From Ideonella sp. (GTDB taxonomy: Bacteria; Pseudomonadota; Gammaproteobacteria; Burkholderiales; Burkholderiaceae_C), in NCBI GenBank assembly GCA_016721465.1, contig JADKIA010000026.1:18008-82007 (forward strand): a stretch of DNA of 64,000 nucleotides, in the 5' to 3' direction. Of the stretch, positions 20,490 to 28,910 are shown piece after piece. Numbering within the stretch: position 1 is the stretch's first letter; every line of letters starts with the position of its first letter. The notes beneath the pieces were generated by a model that did not search any database, was not told the origin of the DNA, and saw only the letters and a program-made list of their open reading frames with translations. Position numbers and translations under genes: made by a program.

Positions 20490-21665
20490 TCACGCCGCCA
20501 TCAGCCGCCACAACGAGGTGACCTCCGCCGCGCGCGCGGCATGCAGCGGGTCACTCGCATCGGCCACCTTGGGGTGCTGCGGCTGGGTATCGATGCGGCC
20601 GGCCACGCGCAGGCCGCCCTCGGCGATCCAGGCCAGCAGCTCCTCGCGCGAGCGCAGGCCCAGGTGCTCGGCCAGGTCGGACAGGATCAGCCAGCCTTCG
20701 CCTCCGGGCGCGAGGTGCGCGGCCAGCCCGCCGAGGTAGGCGCGCAGCATGCGGCTGTCCGGGTCGTAGACGGCGGCGTCCAGGCTCGAATGGGCGGGCG
20801 CTGGCACCCAGGGCGGGTTGCAGACCACGAGCCCGGCCTTGCCCTCAGGCCAAAGGTTGGCCTGGGTGAGGGTCACCGAGGGCATCAGTTTCAGCCGCGT
20901 GAGGTTGTCGCGTGCGCAGGCCAGGGCGCGCTCGTCGCTGTCGGTGGCCACCACCTTGAGCAGGCGGCGTGCGAGCACGGCCGCCAGCACGCCGGTGCCG
21001 GTGCCGATGTCGAATGCGCCGTCGCGGTGGGCGGAAGCCGGCAACGGGGCATTGGCCACCAGTTCCACATACTCGCCGCGCACCGGCGAGAACACGCCGG
21101 CATGCGGGTGGATGCGGCCGTGCAGCGCCGCCACCGGCACGCCCTTCTTGCGCCACTCGTGCGCACCCACCAGGCCCAGCAGTTCGCGCAGCGAGCCCAC
21201 GTAATGCTTGCTCGCGCGGCCATGCGCCTGCAGGCCGGCGGCGCGCACGTCGGGCGCGCGGCGCAGCGGCACGCTGTGGTCGGCATCGAAAGGCAGCAGC
21301 AACAGCCCCAGCAGCCGGGCGCGCTGGCCCTGGGCCTGGCGCTGGGCGAGGAAGGCCTCCTTCAGTGAAGACGCCGTGGACTTGTTCCCCGCGCCGGGCA
21401 CGGGCTTGCCGGCCGATGATCGAGGCTGGCGCGCATCGAGCCGCCGGCCCAGGGCCTGCAGCAAGTGGCGCGCGTTCTGGTAGTCGCCCACCCAGAGCAG
21501 GCCCGTGCCCTCGCGCAGCCACTTCATCGCCTGGTCGGCCGACAGCTCGTCGCCCACCATCACCACATGCTCGGGCGGCGGATGGCCGGCCAGGGACCGC
21601 CAGCGCGCCGACTGCGCCTGGCCTTCGTCGTCGGACCAGTGGATGTGCGGCGCGGGATCCGTCAT
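20490..21665 (-). CDS. Class I SAM-dependent methyltransferase, HemK/RsmC-like
   Basis: 391 residues. The C-terminal half is a Rossmann methyltransferase: motif I FDIGTGTGVLAAVLA, an acidic residue in VVATDSDERAL, and motif IV VVCNPPWVP. The NPPW variant of NPPY suggests N-methylation of a base or side chain (PrmC/HemK, RsmC or RlmG relatives). The N-terminal 150 residues form a separate region containing VGDYQNARHLLQALGRRL, possibly a degenerate methyltransferase domain. Convergent with the phosphodiesterase gene, 12 nt apart with no obvious terminator. Target unknown. Confidence 0.75.
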   Translation of the reverse strand: MTDPAPHIHWSDDEGQAQSARWRSLAGHPPPEHVVMVGDELSADQAMKWLREGTGLLWVGDYQNARHLLQALGRRLDARQPRSSAGKPVPGAGNKSTASSLKEAFLAQRQAQGQRARLLGLLLLPFDADHSVPLRRAPDVRAAGLQAHGRASKHYVGSLRELLGLVGAHEWRKKGVPVAALHGRIHPHAGVFSPVRGEYVELVANAPLPASAHRDGAFDIGTGTGVLAAVLARRLLKVVATDSDERALACARDNLTRLKLMPSVTLTQANLWPEGKAGLVVCNPPWVPAPAHSSLDAAVYDPDSRMLRAYLGGLAAHLAPGGEGWLILSDLAEHLGLRSREELLAWIAEGGLRVAGRIDTQPQHPKVADASDPLHAARAAEVTSLWRLMAA

Positions 21666-21710
21666 GCCGGCATTGTCGCCCGCGGTGTCTCCCCCGAGCC
21701 GTGGATTGCT

Positions 21711-22316
21711 TCAGAACCGGCCTGTGGCCAATACGCGCTCGATCTGCGGCTTGCGATCGTTGCCCCAGAACGGCTCGCCGTCCACCACGAAAAAGGGCGC
21801 GCCGAACACCCCGGCGGCGATGGCCTGGTCGTTGGCGCGCTTGAGGCGGTCCTTCCAGACCGGGTCGTTCCAGGCGGCTTCGGCGGCGTCGGCGTCCAGC
21901 CCCGAATCGGCGGCCAGGGCCTTCAAGGCCAGCGGGTCGTTCAGCGCCACGCCGCGGGTGAAGTAGGCGCGGAAGGCACTGCGCGCCCAGTGGGCGGCAT
22001 CGGTGGGGCTGCGGCTGTCGTGCAGCCACCAGAACACGCGGGCCGCGTTTTGTGTGCCGATGGGGAACGTCGCCGGCTGCTCGTAGGGCACGCCCTCGAA
22101 GCGCGCCGAGCGCGCAAAGTCGCGCAGGCTGTATTCGCGCTTGATGGGGTGGGCCACGGGGCTTTTCAGCTCGGCCGCCGCAAACGTGACCCCCAGCAGG
22201 ATGGCGTGGCGCCGCACGGTGCGGCCATGGCGTGCGGCCAGCGCATCGACCCACTCGTTGGCGACGTAGGAATAGGGCGACGAAAAATCGAACCAGAAAT
22301 CGATGGGCGGCTTCAT
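21711..22316 (-). CDS. 2-hydroxychromene-2-carboxylate isomerase-like (DsbA/kappa-GST fold)
   Basis: 201 residues of the thioredoxin-fold HCCA isomerase family. The N-terminal motif DFWFDFSSPYSYVA carries the conserved Ser, and the cis-Pro region is GVFGAPFFVVDGEPFWGNDR. Proven members are glutathione-dependent isomerases in naphthalene breakdown or kappa-class glutathione transferases. No aromatic-degradation genes are nearby, so a general glutathione-dependent detoxification role is more likely. Single gene, divergent from the membrane protein at 22386. Confidence 0.85.
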   Translation of the reverse strand: MKPPIDFWFDFSSPYSYVANEWVDALAARHGRTVRRHAILLGVTFAAAELKSPVAHPIKREYSLRDFARSARFEGVPYEQPATFPIGTQNAARVFWWLHDSRSPTDAAHWARSAFRAYFTRGVALNDPLALKALAADSGLDADAAEAAWNDPVWKDRLKRANDQAIAAGVFGAPFFVVDGEPFWGNDRKPQIERVLATGRF

Positions 22317-22385
22317 GCGAGCACCCTATCCCCGCCCATGAAGCAGGTCAATGCGGGAAGCTGCGGGCCACGGGACAATGACGAC

Positions 22386-23009
22386 ATGACTTGGCTCAAT
22401 CTGGGGCTCGCCTTGACCGCCTTGCTGCTGGCGCTGGCGCTGCGCCCCTGGCGCGCGTTGACCGAGGCTGGCCCACCCTGGCCCTGGCTGGCCTGGTGGG
22501 CCAGCCTGCCGCTGCTGTGGGGTGCGGACCGCTACGCCGCCATGCCGATCGTGCAGCCGCTGTCGGGTGCCGCGCTGCTGGTGCTGCTGGCCGGTTGGCC
22601 GCTGGCCGTGCCGGCATTGGCGCTCACCGCGCTGATCACCATGGCCGTGGGTGGCCTGGAGGCGGCCGAGGCGCTGCAACGCTTCGTGTGGCTGGGCGTG
22701 GCGCCGGCCACCTTGGCGGTGATCGGCGGCGCCGCCGTGCGGCGCTGGCTGCCGCAGCAGCTGTTCATCTACATCCTCGGGCGTGGTTTCTTCGTCACCA
22801 TGCTGGCGGCGGCCGGCGCAGGCGCGGCATCACTGGCCATCACCGGTGCGCCCTTGGGCAGCGACCCCGACGACGTGCTGCTGGCCCGCTGGCTGGCTGC
22901 GTCGGGCGAGGCCTTCCTCACCGGCATGCTGGTGGCCATCTTCGTCGCCTTCAGGCCGCATTGGCTGGCCACCTACTCCGACCGCCTGTACCTGCGGCCC
23001 CTGGGCTGA
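22386..23009 (+). CDS. CbiM-like energy-coupling-factor membrane protein
   Basis: 207 residues, strongly hydrophobic with about six to seven helices (LGLALTALLLALAL, LSGAALLVLLAGWPL, FIYILGRGFFVTMLAAAGAG). It resembles short CbiM-type (PF01891) membrane proteins of betaproteobacteria that stand alone without CbiN/Q/O genes. Family members are S/T components of metal (Co, Ni) importers; whether this one transports is unknown. It lies divergent to the isomerase gene, 69 nt away. Confidence 0.6.
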   Translation: MTWLNLGLALTALLLALALRPWRALTEAGPPWPWLAWWASLPLLWGADRYAAMPIVQPLSGAALLVLLAGWPLAVPALALTALITMAVGGLEAAEALQRFVWLGVAPATLAVIGGAAVRRWLPQQLFIYILGRGFFVTMLAAAGAGAASLAITGAPLGSDPDDVLLARWLAASGEAFLTGMLVAIFVAFRPHWLATYSDRLYLRPLG

Positions 23010-23140
23010 CCCTCCGGCCAGCAGCATCGCCAGAAACCAGGTCGCGGGGGCTGAAGTCCGGGCGCCTTGCGCCGATATCCTGGGTGCGACGCTCGCGTCG
23101 CCCACCGGGGAGCGTCCCCCCGTGGCAAACCGAGGCCGCC

Positions 23141-24040
23141 ATGACCGCCCTTGCCGACCCAACGCCTGCCGTCGTCCCGCCGCCCACGTCGAAGATCTGC
23201 GACGACCTGGACCAGGCGCGCCGCAAGGGCCCCTTGCAGCTCATCCGCGTGCCGCCCTGCCCCGAGGCGCTGGCCCGGTTGCAGGTGTTGATGCAGCAGC
23301 CCGAACCCGACCTCACCGCCATCGGCGCGATCGCCGATGGCGACGTGGCCATGTCGGCCACCTTGATCCGCCGCGCCAACAGCCCGCTGTTCACGGCCGG
23401 CTCGCCGGTCACCAGCGTGGGCCAGGCCATGAACCGGCTCGGCCTGAACGAGACCGTACAGCTGATGACCGGCGTGCTGGTGCAGGGTGCCGTCTCGACC
23501 AGCAGCCGACACCTGAAACGCTTCTGGGAACTGTCCACCCGTCGCGCGGCGGCCATGGGCTACATCGCCACCCAACTGCCCGGCATGGCGCCCGACCAGG
23601 CCCACATCTACGGCCTGTTCTGCCACGTGGGCATGCCGGTGATGATGCAGTGCGTGAAGGACTATGGCGGCACGATCGTCGAGGGCGAGGCGCGCATCGA
23701 CCGCAGCTTCGTCGCCACCGAGAACATCAACCACAAGACCGACCACGCAGTGGTCGGTGCTCTGGTGTGCCGCACCTGGCGCATGGCGCCGACCCTGGTG
23801 GCGGCCGTGCGACTGCACCACGACCTGCCCACGCTGGGCGACCGCGGCATCGAGCCCGAGGTGCAGACGCTGGTGGCCGCCGGCCTGATCGCCGAGCACC
23901 TGATGCGCCGCATCGAGTGCCTGCCCGCCGACCGCGAATGGAAGGACCACTGCGGCGCCGCGATGCGGTGGCTGTCCATCGAGGCCACCGACCTGGAGGT
24001 GTGGGAGCCCGAGGTTCAGCGGGTGTTCGACAACCTCTGA
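23141..24040 (+). CDS. HDOD-domain protein
   Basis: 299 residues. The HDOD core spans about residues 60-250: IADGDVAMSATLIRRANSPLF, SVGQAMNRLGLNETVQL, and IYGLFCHVGMPVMM, where the HD metal pair of true phosphohydrolases is absent. LVAAVRLHHD follows. HDOD proteins are signalling modules without known catalysis, often tied to motility, stress or nucleotide second-messenger responses. Single transcription unit, convergent with the acyl-CoA dehydrogenase gene. A second HDOD protein lies at 60469-61314. Confidence 0.85.
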   Translation: MTALADPTPAVVPPPTSKICDDLDQARRKGPLQLIRVPPCPEALARLQVLMQQPEPDLTAIGAIADGDVAMSATLIRRANSPLFTAGSPVTSVGQAMNRLGLNETVQLMTGVLVQGAVSTSSRHLKRFWELSTRRAAAMGYIATQLPGMAPDQAHIYGLFCHVGMPVMMQCVKDYGGTIVEGEARIDRSFVATENINHKTDHAVVGALVCRTWRMAPTLVAAVRLHHDLPTLGDRGIEPEVQTLVAAGLIAEHLMRRIECLPADREWKDHCGAAMRWLSIEATDLEVWEPEVQRVFDNL

Positions 24041-24061
24041 ACCGCCGCCCGCTGGTCGCGC

Positions 24062-25204
24062 TCAACCGAGCGCGCGCGCGATGAGGATCTTCTGCACCTC
24101 GGACGTGCCCTCGTAGATCTGGCACACGCGCACATCGCGGTAGATGCGCTCCACGGAGAAGTCGCTGACGTAGCCGTAGCCACCGAACACCTGGATGGCG
24201 CCCGAACACACGCGTTCGGCCATCTCACTGGCGTTGAGCTTGGCCATCGCGGCCTCTTTCAGGCAAGGACGGCCGGCGTCCTTCAGGCTCGCGGCGTGCC
24301 AGATGAGCTGGCGCGCGGCCTCGATCTGGGTGGCCATGTCGGCCAGCTTGAACTGCACCGCCTGGTGGTTGAAGATCGGCTGGCCGAACGCCGTGCGCTC
24401 CTTGCTGTAGGCCAGGGCCGCGTCGAAGGCCGCGCGTGCCATGCCCACGCATTGCGAGGCGATGCCGATGCGCCCGCCCTCCAGGCCGGACAGCGCGATC
24501 TTCAGGCCCTGGCCTTCCTCGCCCAGGCGATTGGCCACCGGCACGCGGCACTGATCGAAGTTGATCTGCGCCGTGTCGCTGGCGTGCTGGCCCATCTTGT
24601 CCTCGATGCGCGAGACCTGGTAGCCCGGCGTGTTGGTGGGCACGACGAACGCGCTGATGCCCTTCTTGCCCGCGGCCTTGTCGGTGACCGCCATCACGAT
24701 GGCCAGGTCGCCGTTCTTGCCGCTGGTGATGAACTGCTTGACGCCGTTGATCACGTAGTGCGCGCCGTCGCCGTCGTTGACCAGAACGGCCGTCGTGCGC
24801 AAGCCGTCGGCCTGCGAGCCCACGTGCGGCTCGGTCAGGCAGAAGGCGCCGAGCATGTCGCCGCGCGCCAGGGGTTTGAGGAAACGCTGCTTCTGCTCGT
24901 CGTTGGCAAAGGCCATCAGGATCGAGCACACCGGGCAGTTGTTGACGCTGACCACGGTGCTGGTGGCGCCATCGCCGGCAGCGATCTCCTCCAGGATCAG
25001 CGACAGGGACAGATAGTCCAGTCCCGCGCCATCCCACTCGGCGGGCACGGCCACCCCATAGCAGCCGAGCGCCGCCAGGCCGCGCAACTCGGCGGCGGGG
25101 AACTGATGCGTCTTGTCCCACTGCGCCGCCTTGGGCGCGATCTCGGCTTGCACGAACTGGCGCACGGCATCTTGAACCGCGAGGTGGTCTTCACTGAGCA
25201 GCAT
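24062..25204 (-). CDS. Acyl-CoA dehydrogenase
   Basis: 380 residues from the ATG at 25204; a 12-codon longer version starts outside the domain. Family motifs are FCLTEPHVGSQADGLRT (FAD/substrate loop), GVKQFITSGK, the catalytic Glu in GLEGGRIGIASQ, and the C-terminal GYGYVSDFSVERIYRDVRV with YEGTSEVQKILIAR. Sequence style is that of short-chain (butyryl-type) dehydrogenases acting with electron-transfer flavoprotein. It lies about 2 kb downstream of the leucine-catabolism genes in the same direction but is separated from them by the G-rich junction, so operon membership cannot be judged. Confidence 0.92.
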   Translation of the reverse strand: MLLSEDHLAVQDAVRQFVQAEIAPKAAQWDKTHQFPAAELRGLAALGCYGVAVPAEWDGAGLDYLSLSLILEEIAAGDGATSTVVSVNNCPVCSILMAFANDEQKQRFLKPLARGDMLGAFCLTEPHVGSQADGLRTTAVLVNDGDGAHYVINGVKQFITSGKNGDLAIVMAVTDKAAGKKGISAFVVPTNTPGYQVSRIEDKMGQHASDTAQINFDQCRVPVANRLGEEGQGLKIALSGLEGGRIGIASQCVGMARAAFDAALAYSKERTAFGQPIFNHQAVQFKLADMATQIEAARQLIWHAASLKDAGRPCLKEAAMAKLNASEMAERVCSGAIQVFGGYGYVSDFSVERIYRDVRVCQIYEGTSEVQKILIARALG

Positions 25205-25336
25205 GGCGGGTCGTCGTTTCGCTAGGGTTTGGCTCTCCACGCCCCGCGTGAAGCAGCGCCCGAAAGTAGACCACAGGGCATGGACAGGCCAGCGCAGCTG
25301 CAGGCCGTGGCCCGTCGGGCCAGCGCAGACTGCGCC

Positions 25337-25921
25337 CTACTTGGCCGCGAAGCAATAGAACAGCCCGGCACCGCCCGTGGTCTTCAGCGCTTCCTGGCCA
25401 CAGGCGCGGCTGGTGTGCGACGAGTTCCAGGACAGCGCCCAGGCGTCGGTGACCAGGCCGCTGCGGTCGTGGTGGCCGGTCATGGCCATGCCATCCCCGC
25501 TCGAGGTCCAGGCGGCGCAGGTCATGTCCGGCGCGGGCGCGAAGGCGGTGCCATCCTCGCGCGAGCCGGTGAGGATGTCGTGCATGTTGGGCGTGTCGCC
25601 GCGCCCGTTGACCAGCCCACCCTTCTCGTTCAGCGCGGTGGCCTTGGTCAGGTTGTTCGCGCCGTGCAGTTGCAGCACGTCGCGCGCGATCAGCTCACCC
25701 TTGGCGTTGAACCACGGGCCGTTGCCGATGCGGTCACGCGCATGCACGGCCGGCGTCGTGCCGGCGGCGCTGGTGCTCAGGTAGGCGCGCCAAGTGCGGG
25801 CGCCCGCCCCCACCGCCGCGGCGAGCTTCTGGCAATGCGCATCCGCACCGGCCAAGCCGCCCAGGTTGGCGCCATTGCCCGGCCCGACGCTGGTGACGAA
25901 GAAGCCCATCGGCCCGGTCGA

Positions 25922-25927
<6 letters not shown>
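25337..25927 (-). CDS. Secreted lectin-like protein, 3' part only
   Basis: About 195 codons ending at 25337, entering the G-rich tract at the 5' end so that the true start is missing. Visible features are GFFVTSVGPGNGANLGGLAG, AHCQKLA, ARDRIGNGPWFNAKG, DTPNMHDILTGSREDG, TSSGDGMAMTGHHDRSG and GGAGLFYCFAAK. Four cysteines are compatible with two disulfides. Proteins of this style are annotated as lectin-like or endostatin-like and normally have a signal peptide and Pro/Ala-rich linker, which would be C-rich on the minus strand. The link to the upstream PIN reading frame is artificial. Fold assignment is from memory. Confidence 0.6.
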
Positions 25928-26280
<353 letters not shown>

Positions 26281-26284
26281 CGGG

Positions 26285-26638
26285 CGGATCGACGGCTGAT
26301 GCCGGCCGCGGAAAGAACTCACCTGCGGGCGATGTGAATGCCGGCGATATCAGCTCGAACAAGTCGCGCCTTCTCTGCCCCTTGAGTACCTGCCCTAGCA
26401 GGTTGCTTGTCTCGGTCAGTACCGTCGTAGTTGTAAGCAAGCGACCGAATTGAGCCGCGAAGTCAATCAGGAGGTTGGCGGCTTCGGTGTCGTACTTCTC
26501 CAACCGCTTCCCACCGATCAACGTCGAATCGAACTTTGCGATTAGCAGCAATAACAGAACATTGGTGTCCAACAGAACGCCTAAGTCCTTGTACTTGACC
26601 AGCAGTCGGTCAAGCTGGTCAGCCAGTCCGCCAATCAT
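26285..26638 (-). CDS. PIN-domain protein, 3' end lost in G tract
   Basis: 118 codons visible from the ATG at 26638. The N-terminal PIN motif is GVLLDTNVLLLLLIAKFD (first catalytic Asp), followed by LLTTTTVLTETSNLLGQ (conserved acidic Glu). The last acidic residues expected in a 150-180 residue PIN nuclease would lie downstream and are lost at the G-rich tract. The start overlaps the stop of the preceding 103-residue gene (ATGA), the tight coupling typical of two-gene toxin-antitoxin-like pairs. GC is visibly lower than in neighbours, suggesting transfer. RNase activity is inferred from family only. Confidence 0.6.
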
Positions 26639-26946
26639 TGGACCAGTCGCATGTCCATCTTCATGAACTCGCCGGTTTCAGCATCGATGTAGATGGTCTT
26701 GTACACACGATGCTCAACAAGGTCGTTCGGCCTTGCAAAGATGTTGTTCATCGCGCCGCCACCAGTAGCCACCGAAACTTGTCGGCTTCGCTGAAACCCC
26801 AACGTAACGGCCCAAGCCTTTTGCCCGCCTTCATCCGCCAGTTCGAGTTCCTCCAGAGCCAGATTTCGGAGTTGATCGTCCGAATAGAGCTGTTGGATCT
26901 CCTGTTTTGCCCTGGCAACGGCTTGCTGCGAACTCACTGTTGGCAT
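26635..26946 (-). CDS. Small protein coupled to PIN-domain gene, unknown function
   Basis: 103 residues, not recognised. An N-terminal helical stretch (SQQAVARAKQEIQQLYSDD) leads into a probable beta-rich region (AWAVTLGFQRSR, HRVYKTIYIDAETGEFMKM). The latter ending recalls proteins that bind or process a substrate strand but proves nothing. GGAG lies seven bases before the ATG. Its TGA overlaps the PIN start by four bases. Lower GC than the flanking thiolase. By position it could be an antitoxin or partner of the PIN protein. Confidence 0.55.
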   Translation of the reverse strand: MPTVSSQQAVARAKQEIQQLYSDDQLRNLALEELELADEGGQKAWAVTLGFQRSRQVSVATGGGAMNNIFARPNDLVEHRVYKTIYIDAETGEFMKMDMRLVQ

Positions 26947-27002
26947 TTGCTATCTCCATTGCGGCACGCGAGACGACTTCTTTGCAAATCGGCCCAGCGA
27001 GG

Positions 27003-28181
27003 CTACACCATCTCCAGCGCCAGCGCCGTGGCCTCGCCGCCGCCGATGCACAGCGAAGCCACGCCGCGCTTGGCGCCGCGCTTGCGCAGTGCGCCCAGCA
27101 GCGTGACCACGATGCGCGCACCCGAGGCGCCGATGGGGTGGCCCAGCGCACAGGCGCCGCCGTGCACGTTGACGATCTCGTGCGGCAGTTGGAAGTCGTG
27201 CATCGCCGCCATGGTGACGGCGGCAAAGGCCTCGTTCACTTCCCACAGGTTCACGCTCTTGGCGTCCCAGCCGGCCTTGTGCAGCACCTTGCGGATGGCG
27301 CCGGCCGGCGCGGTGGCGAACCACTCGGGGGCCTGGGCGTGCACCGAGTGCGCGACGATGCGCGCGATCGGCGCCAAGCCCATGTCGCGCGCCGTGGACT
27401 CACGCACCAGCACCAGTGCGGCCGCGCCATCGGAGATGCTGGACGCATTCGCCGCCGTGATGGTGCCGTCCTTCTTGAAGGCCGGCTTGAGCGACGGGAT
27501 CTTGTCGAGCTTGGCCTTGAACGGCTGCTCGTCGAACTTGATCAGCGTGTCCCCGCCCTTGCCGGGCAGTGCGACCGGTGCCATCTCCCAGTCGAAGCTG
27601 CCGTCCTCGTTGGCCTGCTTGGCGCGGGTGGTGGAGGTGATGGCGTAGTGGTCCTGCGCCTCGCGCGTGAAGCCGTACTTGGCCACGCACTGTTCAGCGA
27701 ACACGCCCATGGCCTTGCCACGCTCGTAGGCGTCTTCCAGGCCATCGATGGCCATGTGGTCGAACAGCTGCGCGGCCCCGTACTTCACGCCCTTGCGCGC
27801 AAACATCAGGTGCGGGGCATTGGTCATGCTCTCCATGCCACCGGCCACCACCGCGCGCGCGCTGCCAGCCAGCAGCATGTCGTGCGCGAACATCATCGTG
27901 CGCATGCCCGAGCCGCACATCTTGCTCAGCGTGACGGCACCGGCCGAATCGGGCAGGCCCGCGCGGCGCATGGCCTGGCGCGCCGGCGCCTGGCCCTGGC
28001 CGGCCATCAGGCAGTTGCCCATCAGCACCTCGTCGATCGCCTCACCGGGCACGCCGGCGCGCTCGACGGCCGCCTTGATGGCCACCGCGCCCAGCTCCCA
28101 GGCGGCGAGGGGCGAAAAATCGCCGAGCAGGCCGCCGATCGGCGTGCGGGCAGCGGAAACGATGACGACAGATTCAGCCAT
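27003..28181 (-). CDS. Acetyl-CoA acetyltransferase (thiolase)
   Basis: 392 residues with all thiolase residues: the acyl-accepting Cys89 in SKMCGSGM, His in NVHGGACALGHPIGASG, and the C-terminal Cys in SLCIGGGEATAL. NEAFA is also present. It cleaves or forms acetoacetyl-CoA. In this cluster it would process the acetoacetate arm of leucine catabolism, and it could equally supply polyhydroxybutyrate synthesis. It sits 38 nt after the carbonic anhydrase gene in the same direction. Confidence 0.94.
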   Translation of the reverse strand: MAESVVIVSAARTPIGGLLGDFSPLAAWELGAVAIKAAVERAGVPGEAIDEVLMGNCLMAGQGQAPARQAMRRAGLPDSAGAVTLSKMCGSGMRTMMFAHDMLLAGSARAVVAGGMESMTNAPHLMFARKGVKYGAAQLFDHMAIDGLEDAYERGKAMGVFAEQCVAKYGFTREAQDHYAITSTTRAKQANEDGSFDWEMAPVALPGKGGDTLIKFDEQPFKAKLDKIPSLKPAFKKDGTITAANASSISDGAAALVLVRESTARDMGLAPIARIVAHSVHAQAPEWFATAPAGAIRKVLHKAGWDAKSVNLWEVNEAFAAVTMAAMHDFQLPHEIVNVHGGACALGHPIGASGARIVVTLLGALRKRGAKRGVASLCIGGGEATALALEMV

Positions 28182-28219
28182 GGGGCGCTCCTGTGGGGTG
28201 GGTTGAGGGGTGAACGAAC

Positions 28220-28888
28220 TCAGTCGAGATCCGCGTGGAGGTCACGCGGATAGCGTTTCAATGCAGCGGCAAACACCGGCACCACGGCCTCGGGGCGGTC
28301 CATGGTGACCTCCAGATTCTTGAGCAGCCCGTCGCGCAGGCCATAGACCCAGCCGTGCACGGCAATCCTCTGGCTGCGCGCCCAGGCGTCCTGCAGCACG
28401 GTGGACAGCGCCACGTTGCCCACCTGCTCGATGACGTTCATTTCACACAGGATGTCTTCCTGCTGCTCGGGGGGCAGGTGGTGCAGGCGCTTGCGGTGGC
28501 GCAGTCGCACGTCCTGCACATGGCGCAGCCAGTTGTCGGCCAGGCCGACCCGGGTGCCCCGCAGCGCCGCGCGCACGCCGGCGCAGCCGTAGTGGCCCAC
28601 CACCATGATGTGCTCGACCTTCAGGTGCTCCACCGCGAACTGGATGGTGGACAAGGCGTTGAGGTCGGAGTGCACCACCACATTGGCCACGTTGCGGTGC
28701 ACGAACACCTCGCCGGGATCGAGCCCGGTGATCTCGTTGGCTGGCACGCGGCTGTCGGCGCAGCCGATCCACATGTAGCGCGGGCTCTGCTGCTGGGCCA
28801 GGCGCGTGAAGAAGCCCGGCTCGCGTGCCTCGGTTGCCTTGGCCCAGGCGCGGTTGTTGTCGAAGAGATCGTCAAGTTCCTGGTTCAT
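28220..28888 (-). CDS. can: Beta-class carbonic anhydrase
   Basis: 222 residues from the ATG at 28888. Zinc ligands are visible: Cys in WIGCADSRVPAN, His and Cys in VVGHYGCAGV, and Asp/Arg in the ADSR dyad. The start is NQELDDLFDNNRAWA. It interconverts CO2 and bicarbonate. Its place between isovaleryl-CoA dehydrogenase and thiolase suggests it supplies bicarbonate to biotin-dependent methylcrotonyl-CoA carboxylase of the leucine pathway, although no carboxylase gene is in the window. An 18-codon longer version is possible but starts outside the domain. Confidence 0.93.
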   Translation of the reverse strand: MNQELDDLFDNNRAWAKATEAREPGFFTRLAQQQSPRYMWIGCADSRVPANEITGLDPGEVFVHRNVANVVVHSDLNALSTIQFAVEHLKVEHIMVVGHYGCAGVRAALRGTRVGLADNWLRHVQDVRLRHRKRLHHLPPEQQEDILCEMNVIEQVGNVALSTVLQDAWARSQRIAVHGWVYGLRDGLLKNLEVTMDRPEAVVPVFAAALKRYPRDLHADLD

Positions 28889-28910
28889 GGTCGGCCCTCG
28901 GATGCAGCGC

